Source: Sarcina sp. DSM 11001
GTDB lineage: Bacteria > Bacillota > Clostridia > Lachnospirales > Lachnospiraceae
Assembly (NCBI RefSeq): GCF_900101015.1
Contig: NZ_FNFZ01000016.1
Coordinates: 23,159-87,158 of the forward strand
Reading direction: 5' to 3'
DNA: 64,000 nt
Part shown: positions 36,850-44,171 of the stretch, piece after piece
Position numbering within the stretch: the stretch's first letter is position 1
Layout: each line of letters begins with the position of its first letter
Program-made: the position numbers and the translations under genes
Notes under the pieces: generated by a model
Told to the model about the DNA's origin: nothing
What the model saw: the letters and a program-made list of their open reading frames with translations, nothing else
The model's database searches: none

Positions 36850-36984
36850 AAAGGATGGGCTATGATAGCAGGATTAAGACACAGGCTGGTTCATGACTAT
36901 GATGGTACGAACTGGAACATAATTGTCGCGGTGGTTTTTGATGAACTTCCGGTTTTTGTGAACCAAATTGAAAAACTATTGTGA
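36850..36984 (+). pseudogene. C-terminal remnant of a HepT-like (DUF86) toxin gene
   Basis: The last 45 codons read GWAMIAGLRHRLVHDYDGTNW...ELPVFVNQIEKLL, matching the end of HepT RNases including the RX4HXY motif (RHRLVHDY). The upstream sequence in the same frame does not resemble the HepT helices, and no MntA-type nucleotidyltransferase antitoxin is present. A terminator follows. It is probably a decayed toxin-antitoxin locus. Confidence 0.7.
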
Positions 36985-37066
36985 GCCACTATATTCGTTG
37001 TCGGACGCAATAGACCGGATAACTTGCCCTGGATGTCAGCCAATCAAAAGCGATTGTCTGCAAGAC

Positions 37067-37102
37067 TAGCCGCTCATCTTGTCGGGACGGGGCGGCTATT
37101 TC
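37067..37102 (+). terminator. Terminator after the HepT remnant
   Basis: TAGCCGC (37067-37073) and GCGGCTA (37092-37098) with an 18-base loop, then TTTCTGTGTCTTT. Confidence 0.6.
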
Positions 37103-37170
37103 TGTGTCTTTGATTCAGAGTTGCTTATTCCTCATTTCACTGGATTCATTGGGGGTTTTTCCCTGATTGT

Positions 37171-37264
37171 GAATAGATAAATGCAAATAGATAAATGCAA
37201 ATAGATAAATGCAAATAGATAAATGCAAATAGATAAATGTGAACAGATAAATGTGAACAGATGG
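37171..37264. repeat. 14-bp tandem array, about seven copies
   Basis: Exact ATGCAAATAGATAA units followed by two ATGTGAACAGATAA variants. It lies upstream of the three-gene membrane operon. Confidence 0.95.
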
Positions 37265-37371
37265 TTATGAACAGGCGATGTACCCGCGGACAACACTCTG
37301 GCTGGCCGGGGTTTTACGCACCGTTATCGATAATAATATTTTCATAACACATAACAGAAATAGGCGGACAG

Positions 37372-37905
37372 ATGTTTTTTTCAACACAAAACAAACAACA
37401 AAAGGAGCCCCGGGAGATTACCCTGAGACGTAACCAGGACACGCTGATCATTGTCGGGACAGGTGTCATCATTTTCGGGCTATGGAGCCTTCTGAAAGCA
37501 GTGTTTACTCTCCTGCTGAATATGGGGAGCATGTATGACATGATTATGCAGGAGGATACTCTGGTGGGGAGGATCGCTGCCTCTGTTGCGGTGGTCCTGG
37601 TTTTGTTAATTGATCTGGGACTTCGTCTGTTTGTGGGCATGTCCGCGATCTCAGTGGGAAGAGGGGGAAAGAGCAGGTTTGTTTTTGTTGCAATAGCCCT
37701 GTTCCTGGCTTTTTCTTCGGCAACTCTGGTAACTGCACAGATCAGGGCGATCGTGACAGGGGAGAGGGTCGCAACGATCTCTCATGTAACGGCTGCCGTA
37801 GAGCTCACTTCCCTGATCACCCTGACACAGCTGATCAACTCTGCAATGGCCATCAGAGGCATCCGCAAAGAATTAAAGAAGCAGGGAAAAAGCAATGCAG
37901 CTTGA
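37372..37905 (+). CDS. Small membrane protein, function unknown
   Basis: 177 residues with four hydrophobic helices (about residues 22-44, 60-83, 98-118 and 130-152) and basic ends. No family recognised. It overlaps the next gene by 11 bases and is the first of a three-gene operon. Membrane location is supported by composition only. Confidence 0.7.
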   Translation: MFFSTQNKQQKEPREITLRRNQDTLIIVGTGVIIFGLWSLLKAVFTLLLNMGSMYDMIMQEDTLVGRIAASVAVVLVLLIDLGLRLFVGMSAISVGRGGKSRFVFVAIALFLAFSSATLVTAQIRAIVTGERVATISHVTAAVELTSLITLTQLINSAMAIRGIRKELKKQGKSNAA

Positions 37906-39328
37906 TTTTCATTACTATGCGACATACTGCGCCGCTTTTCTGGCGGGCTATACTCATGAAGAGAGTCTCGAGATTTGTTACAGTGCCCAGATGGTAGACT
38001 GCTGTTCACGCAGCTTCCTTTCCAGGATCAAAGGACCCAGGGCCGCAGCCACGACCCAGGAGAAACTGGAGCTCGTGGATGCAAAGGCAGATATCCTGAG
38101 TCTGCAGGAAATGACCAGGATATGGGCTTCATTTCATTTCCTGCCCAGAGACCTGTATGCGGAGACCGGGAAATGGACCGCAAAGAGTTACCGGAACAAA
38201 TACAGGCTGATCTGCGGCCCCAACGGCGAGCTCGTGTCCGACACGGTCGAACTGGCAAAAAACGACGGCAGCCTGCAGGCGGTCGGAATCGCCATGCATA
38301 TCCTTGCGGATACCTGGGCCCATCAATTCTTTGCCGGCACACCGTCCCTGGTCATCAACAATACCAATCCCGTCTTTTTTGAACTGATTCCGGATCCTGC
38401 CGCAGAAACATTTTCCCCGCTGCAGGAGAAAAAAGATCAGAATCCGCCTGCAAAAACATTTTCTCCGCTGCAGGAGAAAAAGGATCAGAATCCGCCTGCA
38501 GAAACACTTTCCCCGCTGCGGGAGAAAAAAGATCAGAATCCGCCTGCAGAAACATTTTCCCCGTCGCAGGAGAAAAAGGATCAGGACAAAGAGAAAGCCG
38601 CTGAACACATCATATTTTTCAACGAAGAAGGGACTGCCACCCATATCCATCTCCCTGACGGAAGACATTGTACCCTCCTTCCGATAAAGTTCATCCACAA
38701 TCCCGGTCAGGAGGATGACCCGGAGCATCAGATCTATATCAATACCTTCTATCAGGTGAGGGAGAATTCCCCCATGAACCTCGGCCACGGGAGGGCGGGG
38801 CACCTGCCGGATTACAGCTATGCCCGGTACCGGTATATGCCTGCCTGGGGAAATTATGCGGAAATCGTCAAAGACAATCCATCGGATTATTACCATGCCT
38901 TCTGTCAGATGATCTACGCGATGAAATATCTGCGCGGGTCCTGTGACACCTTTGAAAGAAAGAAATATGACACAGAAGCCGTGGCGCCGTGGGAGCCCGG
39001 GATCAGACAGATCCTCGAAAAGAGACAGACTGATGCCTCTGCAGACTGGAAAGCGTTCGCGCAGGAACTATCAGGCAGAGAGATCGAGGATTTTGATCAG
39101 GAGGCTTATACGCGGGAATACACCTTTGCTCCCGAAGAGACCCGGGATGATACTTTTCTGGGGAAATTCATCCTGGCCGCCATGGAACAGAAGAGTATGG
39201 TGACCAACAAGATCTTCAAATCTGGAAATATGCTCGCCGGCTTTTCCATTGATTTCAGACAAAAAGGATTCAAAGGGATCAAGGATTTCATGAAGTTGGT
39301 GGAAAAGGATGACAGGAGGAAAGCATGA
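37895..39328 (+). CDS. DUF6765-family protein with four 16-residue repeats
   Basis: 477 residues. The N-terminus, QLDFHYYATYCAAFLAGYTHEES, and HILADTWAHQFFAG contain conserved His/Asp positions of the DUF6765 family, which recall zinc-dependent phospholipase-like helical folds; that relation is inferred. GHGRAGHLPDYSYARY is a second conserved block. Between them lie four 16-residue repeats (unit TFSPLQEKKDQNPP with two joining residues; 48-bp units at 38400-38590), which look like an expanded loop. It is flanked by two membrane proteins with overlapping genes. Its reaction, if any, is unknown. Confidence 0.75.
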   Translation: MQLDFHYYATYCAAFLAGYTHEESLEICYSAQMVDCCSRSFLSRIKGPRAAATTQEKLELVDAKADILSLQEMTRIWASFHFLPRDLYAETGKWTAKSYRNKYRLICGPNGELVSDTVELAKNDGSLQAVGIAMHILADTWAHQFFAGTPSLVINNTNPVFFELIPDPAAETFSPLQEKKDQNPPAKTFSPLQEKKDQNPPAETLSPLREKKDQNPPAETFSPSQEKKDQDKEKAAEHIIFFNEEGTATHIHLPDGRHCTLLPIKFIHNPGQEDDPEHQIYINTFYQVRENSPMNLGHGRAGHLPDYSYARYRYMPAWGNYAEIVKDNPSDYYHAFCQMIYAMKYLRGSCDTFERKKYDTEAVAPWEPGIRQILEKRQTDASADWKAFAQELSGREIEDFDQEAYTREYTFAPEETRDDTFLGKFILAAMEQKSMVTNKIFKSGNMLAGFSIDFRQKGFKGIKDFMKLVEKDDRRKA

Positions 39329-39858
39329 GCACTCTTCAACGGATCGAATATTCACTGGCAGGCCTGGTGAGAGTACTGTTCGGCATATTCATGATCTATA
39401 AGCCCTTTGAATCCTATGTCCCGATCGCCAGGATCCTTGTGGCAGTCCTGGTTCTGATGGGACTGAGAAATCTGCTGTACTACGTGCTGATGGCCCGGCA
39501 TATGGTCGGAGGAAAGATGATCCTCTTTATCGGCATGCTCTTCATGGATTTCGGGATATTCTCCTATTCCCTGGTCGAGAGGCCAAAGCTGTTCCTCATC
39601 AGCTACCTGATCGTCTCCCACTTCTTCTGGGGAAGCCTCAATATCATAAAAGCGGTCGTGGAAAAAAGAAACCTCACGCCGACCTGGAGGAGAGACTGCA
39701 TGCAGGGAATTCTCCACATGCTGATCATGGCGGCAGCCATCCGATACGCCTCTTCCGTCCGCAGGCTCGTTATTTTATTCTGCGCCGGAATCATATACTC
39801 CGGAATTGTCCACATTGTATCGGCCTTACGCAGCACCGCAATCGTGTATATCCAGTAA
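39325..39858 (+). CDS. DUF308/HdeD-like membrane protein
   Basis: 177 residues with about six hydrophobic helices in the evenly spaced style of DUF308/HdeD proteins (LVRVLFGIFMIYKPF; GMLFMDFGIFSY). The ATG overlaps the stop of the DUF6765 gene (ATGA), so translation is coupled. Role unknown; probably acts with the two upstream products in the membrane. Confidence 0.7.
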   Translation: MSTLQRIEYSLAGLVRVLFGIFMIYKPFESYVPIARILVAVLVLMGLRNLLYYVLMARHMVGGKMILFIGMLFMDFGIFSYSLVERPKLFLISYLIVSHFFWGSLNIIKAVVEKRNLTPTWRRDCMQGILHMLIMAAAIRYASSVRRLVILFCAGIIYSGIVHIVSALRSTAIVYIQ

Positions 39859-39990
39859 GGTTGGATACTATAAACAGTACCTTAAATATCTCCTTCCACT
39901 TTGCTGCTTTCGGCATTTATTCGTATAGATTTCGTATAGATCATAATCAAAAAAAGCTGATAATCCTCTAAAAACAGGTCATAAAACGAT

Positions 39991-40036
39991 ATTTCAGAGA
40001 AATATAGCACATTTTATACGCATATTTCTCTGAAAT
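39991..40036. terminator. Perfect 15-bp inverted repeat, possible terminator
   Basis: ATTTCAGAGAAATAT and its exact complement are separated by 16 bases, 133 bases after the DUF308-like gene. AT-rich arms and no T tract leave open an operator or mRNA-end role. Confidence 0.45.
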
Positions 40037-40088
40037 TGTTGTGGTGCCCTTCGCCGCCGGCTGTCAACAGAATCAGGACAGCGCATCA

Positions 40089-40192
40089 GTGAAGTAACTG
40101 AGAAGGTGACTGAAAAGGTATCTGAAAAGATATCTCAAAAGGCAACTGAAAAAGTAACTGAAAAAGTGAATGAAAAAGGCAACTGAAAACGC
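40089..40192. repeat. 12-bp tandem array
   Basis: Eight or nine AAGGTGACTGAA-like units with substitutions, directly upstream of the importer promoter. Confidence 0.85.
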
Positions 40193-40234
40193 TGAAAACA
40201 CTTATGGAATTACAAGAACATTGTTCAGGAGATG

Positions 40235-40243
40235 TGCTATACT
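40235..40243 (+). promoter_or_regulatory. Putative extended -10 promoter of the corrinoid importer
   Basis: TGCTATACT (TATACT at 40238-40243), 51 bases before the substrate-binding protein gene. No clear -35 box; no cobalamin riboswitch was recognised between 39859 and 40293. Confidence 0.45.
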
Positions 40244-40293
40244 GTACTCTCAACTGATTTTATCCAGGCAAACGATGAGGGGAATAAAAGCTG

Positions 40294-42543
40294 ATGCTCA
40301 GGAAAAAGCTGTATACACAAATCTTGTCTATATTTTTTACAATGCTGATTTTCACGGCAGCCTGCGGCAGAACCGGCAGAGCAGATGAGAGCAGACCGGA
40401 TGAAGGGGGAACCCCCGGTCTGTCTGCTGAATCTGTGACTCTCTCTGAGTCCGTGCCTGTGACAGAAGCGGATGCCGCTGCTTTCCCTAAAACCTGTAAA
40501 CCTGCCTTTTTTTCGTTTTCAGGCGGAACAGGCAAAGTAACCATCACTTGCCCTGAAGTAACGATCAACAGCCAGACAAGCAATCAAATAAGCAATCAAA
40601 TAAGCAGCCAGACAAGCACCCAGATAAACGGCCAAATATCAGACGGGGAAAAGGATAAAAATAGGGATAAAATTGCGGAAGCAGTCCTTGTCTTCAGCAG
40701 TCCCCACTATGAATGGGTAAAATCGGATGGGATCGAGTATCTCCCGGATAATACAGAGGAATCCAATAGAGAGACATCAATCTTTACCATTCCCGTCCTC
40801 CTGGATGAGGAGATGAAGATCAGTGCGCTGACGACGGCAATGTCGGAGCCTCATGAAATCGAATACACGATTTTTATCAGCCTGAATGAGGAAACGCAGG
40901 ATTCCCCAAATACAGACGCGCTTGAAAATATTGACACATCTGAGAAAACAGACGCACCTGAAAAAGCAGATGCTTCTGAAGAAACAGACGCACCTGAAAA
41001 AGCAGATGCTCCTGAAGAAACAGACGCACCTGAAAAAGCAGATGCCCCTGAAGGAACAGACACATCTGAGAAAACAGGTGCACTCGAAAAATCTGAAACC
41101 AGTATCCTCCCGGATAGCGAAGATGAGGAAATCTATGAACGGGAAAAGCCTGAAAGCCACACAGCACCGGAGATTCCGGGCCTGACTTTTGTCTCGGAGA
41201 AAGAACTGGCTTATGCGGAGGCCTTCGCAGTCTACAATTACAGAGCTGCAGAGTCGGGGATCGCCCAAGACGCAGTTTCCAATAATACTCCAGGCGGCGT
41301 TACCATAGATTCTGCGGGAGACACTTCCGGAAATATTACTACAGATGCTGCTTCAGATTCTTCCACAGACGGACTTTTCCGTCTGATCGATGTGTACGGA
41401 AATGGCGGCGCACGCTACCTGCTCGTGCCTGAAGGCGCAAAAATACCAAAAGAACTGCAGAAAGCGCTGCAGCAAGAGCAGCAGAAAACACCGCAGAAAG
41501 AACAGCAGAAAACGTTACAAAACGAGCAGCAGAAAACACCGCAGCAAGAGCAGCAGAAAGCGCTGCAGCAAGATCAGCAGGAAACCCTGCGCGGGGAAAA
41601 GGATTCCCCGGCAAACATAAACATAAACACAAACACAGACAGTTCCGCAATAACCGGGAAAATCACGGTTTTGCAGGCACCGCTGGATAACCTCTATGTC
41701 GCCGCGACTTCCTCCATGGCCCTTTTTGACGCAGCGGGCGCGATCAGCCAGGTGAAGCTGACCGGTACAGATGCAAAGGGATGGTATATCGATGCCCCCA
41801 GGCAGGCACTGGAAAACGGAAGCATGGTCTATGCCGGCAAGTACAGCGCACCGGACTACGAGCTTCTGACAGTCTCCGGATGTGACCTCGCAGTCGAGTC
41901 AATGATGATCCTGCACACGCCCGAGGTTAAAGAAAAACTGGAGGAGCTTGGCATCCCGGTCTTCATTGACACCTCCAGTTCAGAAACCCATCCCATGGGC
42001 CGGACCGAATGGGTGCGCCTCTACGGTATCCTGACCGGACACGAAAAAGAAGCGGATGAGTTTTTTGAAAAACAGATTGAAATATTTGCAGAGTCGGATT
42101 CCTATACCGATACCGGGAAAACGACGGCATTTTTCTCAATCACTTCCAACGGAAATGTAATCGTGCGCGCCGCTGACGACTACATACCTAAAATGATCAG
42201 CCTGGCCGGCGGACACTATATTTTTACGGATCTGACAAAAGGGACCGGAAACAGCGCCTCCGTCCGCCTGTCCATGGAGGACTTCTACAACACCGCAAAG
42301 GATGCGGATTACCTCATCTACAACGCCACCATTGAGAAGCCGGTGGGCAGTATCCGTGAACTTTGCAGCAAATTCGCCCTCCTTTCAGAGTTTAAGGCAG
42401 TGCAGGAAGGACACGTCTGGCAAGTCAGGAGCAGCCTCTACCAGTCCCCGGACATTGCCGCCCGGATGATCACCGACCTCCGGCGCATGCTGACAGAACA
42501 AAACGGAACAGAAATGACTTTCCTGGAACCGGTCAGTGACTGA
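40294..42543 (+). CDS. ABC-importer substrate-binding lipoprotein, probably for corrinoid
   Basis: 749 residues. A lipoprotein signal (helix then FTAACGRTG, cysteine near residue 23) precedes low complexity. The C-terminal 350 residues resemble a FecB/BtuF-type binding protein: VYAGKYSAPDYELLTVSGCDLAVES, IPVFIDTSSSETHPMGRTEW, DDYIPKMISLAGGHYIF. Three in-frame repeat tracts precede or split it: QISSQTS-like (40560-40640), TDAPEKADAPEE units (40925-41090) and QQEQQKTPQ units (41455-41585). FecCD permease and ATPase genes follow, and the ATPase is fused to CbiA, so a corrinoid substrate is the best inference; iron-siderophore or haem is the alternative. Confidence 0.8.
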   Translation: MLRKKLYTQILSIFFTMLIFTAACGRTGRADESRPDEGGTPGLSAESVTLSESVPVTEADAAAFPKTCKPAFFSFSGGTGKVTITCPEVTINSQTSNQISNQISSQTSTQINGQISDGEKDKNRDKIAEAVLVFSSPHYEWVKSDGIEYLPDNTEESNRETSIFTIPVLLDEEMKISALTTAMSEPHEIEYTIFISLNEETQDSPNTDALENIDTSEKTDAPEKADASEETDAPEKADAPEETDAPEKADAPEGTDTSEKTGALEKSETSILPDSEDEEIYEREKPESHTAPEIPGLTFVSEKELAYAEAFAVYNYRAAESGIAQDAVSNNTPGGVTIDSAGDTSGNITTDAASDSSTDGLFRLIDVYGNGGARYLLVPEGAKIPKELQKALQQEQQKTPQKEQQKTLQNEQQKTPQQEQQKALQQDQQETLRGEKDSPANININTNTDSSAITGKITVLQAPLDNLYVAATSSMALFDAAGAISQVKLTGTDAKGWYIDAPRQALENGSMVYAGKYSAPDYELLTVSGCDLAVESMMILHTPEVKEKLEELGIPVFIDTSSSETHPMGRTEWVRLYGILTGHEKEADEFFEKQIEIFAESDSYTDTGKTTAFFSITSNGNVIVRAADDYIPKMISLAGGHYIFTDLTKGTGNSASVRLSMEDFYNTAKDADYLIYNATIEKPVGSIRELCSKFALLSEFKAVQEGHVWQVRSSLYQSPDIAARMITDLRRMLTEQNGTEMTFLEPVSD

Positions 42544-42552
42544 AAAGCAGGA

Positions 42553-42573
42553 AGGGGACGGTTCTTTGTCTCC
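42553..42573. repeat. REP-like element, partial
   Basis: GGAAGGGGACGGTTCTTTGT followed by CTCC; only one arm is clear. It lies just after the binding-protein gene. Confidence 0.6.
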
Positions 42574-42695
42574 TTTTCTCCAGCCTCCCACATTGGCTGG
42601 TTTTCGGACGGTCTGCCCTGTCACGGAAAAAGAAAAAAATCCGATAAATGCTGTGCCGCTGTCCCGCTTTATGCGGCTCAGGCATCTTTTACACG

Positions 42696-42839
42696 TACAT
42701 CACTTACAAATTACATCGCTTACAAATTACATCACTTACAGATTACATCACTTACAAATTACATCACTTACAAATTGCATCACTTACAGATTGCATCACT
42801 TACAGATTGCATCACTTACAAATTACATTACTTACAAAT
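42696..42839. repeat. 16-bp tandem array, nine copies
   Basis: TTACAAATTACATCAC units with A/G and C/T/G variants. The array stays open in the frame of the downstream DUF896 gene but has no start signal of its own. Confidence 0.95.
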
Positions 42840-42854
42840 AAAGAATGGATGAAT

Positions 42855-43070
42855 ATGAATCAGAAAAGACTTGATCGAATCAATGAACTGGCGCGCAAAT
42901 CAAAAAGTGTCGGTCTGACAGAAGAAGAGAAGGAGGAACAGAAGGTTCTTCGTCAGGAATATCTTCGTGATTTCAGGGAGGCTCTTCGCGGGCAGATTGA
43001 GAATATAACGATCGTGGAACCGGATGGGAGCCTTACTCCGGTCAGGACTTTGCGGAAAAAGAAAAAATAG
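42855..43070 (+). CDS. DUF896 (YnzC-like) small protein
   Basis: 71 residues: NQKRLDRINELARKSKSVGL, then EEEKEEQKVLRQEYLRDFREALRG, the conserved DUF896 helical hairpin. Homologues such as YnzC are small cytoplasmic proteins of unclear role. An in-frame ATG two codons earlier (42849) is possible; neither has a strong ribosome binding site. It sits between the importer's binding-protein and permease genes, where it has no known link to transport. Confidence 0.85.
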   Translation: MNQKRLDRINELARKSKSVGLTEEEKEEQKVLRQEYLRDFREALRGQIENITIVEPDGSLTPVRTLRKKKK

Positions 43071-43108
43071 AATCGAAATAATCAAGCATTGCAGGTAAGA
43101 ACTGAAAA

Positions 43109-44143
43109 ATGAGTGGTACAGAGAAGACAGTTTCAGCGCGGAGGCTGCGTTATACGGTGGTTTTCACCATGCTCGCAGCAGCTATTCTGATCGTCACGGT
43201 TTTAAATATAAATACCGGCAGTGTGCATATCCCTGCGGGGAGGATCCTTCGGATCCTGTTTACCGGCCGGGGGGAGACCAGTGAAGTCGGCATTATCTGG
43301 AAGATCCGTATGCCGCGGATCCTGCTGTCAGCAGTGCTGGGCGGAGGGCTTGCCCTCTCCGGTTTTCTGCTGCAGACTTTTTTTGGAAACCCTATAGCAG
43401 GTCCCTTTGTGCTGGGCATTTCCTCAGGGGCAAAAATGTGTGTTGCCCTGGTGATGATCGCCCTGCTCGGAAGATTCGGCGAAGTGTCTTCATGGATATT
43501 GATTCTGGCAGCTTTTGCGGGCGCCATGCTTTCGACTGCTTTTATTCTCGTGGTCTCACGTTCCGTCCGGCATATGGCCGGCCTGCTCGTCGCTGGTATT
43601 ATGATCGGATATATCTGCAGCGCGGTGACAGAGTTTCTCATCACTTTCGCGGAGGATTCCGACATCGTAAATCTTCACGGTTGGTCTCAGGGAAGCTTTT
43701 CCGGCGCAAACTGGTCCAGCACAGGAACAGCGGCTCTCATCACCGGGACCGCCTTTGTCTGCGTCTTTTTTCTCTCCAAACCGATCGGTGCCTATCAGAT
43801 GGGAGAGGCCTACGCGCAGAGCATGGGCGTGAACATCCGCCGCTTCCGCGTGGCTCTGATCCTGCTTTCCGGCATCCTGTCTGCCTGCGTCACCGCCTTT
43901 GCCGGACCGGTATCCTTTGTCGGCATCGCCGTGCCTTTTCTGGTCAAACAGGCCCTGGGAACCTCGAAACCTATCGTCGTCATCCCTGCGGCCTTTCTGG
44001 GCGGCGCTGTTTTCTGCATGATCAGCGACCTGATCGCCCGCATGGCCTTCGCCCCGACGGAACTCAATATCAGCACAGTGACCAGCGTGCTCGGTGCCCC
44101 GATCGTCATTTACATGCTGATCAGGAAGAAACGTGCTTTTTAA
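43109..44143 (+). CDS. FecCD-family ABC permease (BtuC-like)
   Basis: 344 residues with about ten helices. RMPRILLSAVLGGGLALSGFLLQTFFGNPIAGPFVLGISSGA is the family hallmark near residues 65-110, and GPVSFVGIAVPFLVKQALG is the cytoplasmic coupling segment near residue 270. It forms the membrane channel of the importer, pairing with the binding protein upstream and the ATPase downstream. Only a weak GCAGG site precedes the ATG. Length is normal and no tandem repeat is present. Confidence 0.93.
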   Translation: MSGTEKTVSARRLRYTVVFTMLAAAILIVTVLNINTGSVHIPAGRILRILFTGRGETSEVGIIWKIRMPRILLSAVLGGGLALSGFLLQTFFGNPIAGPFVLGISSGAKMCVALVMIALLGRFGEVSSWILILAAFAGAMLSTAFILVVSRSVRHMAGLLVAGIMIGYICSAVTEFLITFAEDSDIVNLHGWSQGSFSGANWSSTGTAALITGTAFVCVFFLSKPIGAYQMGEAYAQSMGVNIRRFRVALILLSGILSACVTAFAGPVSFVGIAVPFLVKQALGTSKPIVVIPAAFLGGAVFCMISDLIARMAFAPTELNISTVTSVLGAPIVIYMLIRKKRAF

Positions 44144-44171
44144 AGAAGCTTCGCATTAAAGGTTGTTAAAT

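Noticed and set aside
39859-40293. Possible cobalamin riboswitch before the importer
   Set aside because: No B12-box-like core or matching stems seen; the gap holds a palindrome and a 12-bp array. The gaps before metF, metH, cbiB and cobU also show none.
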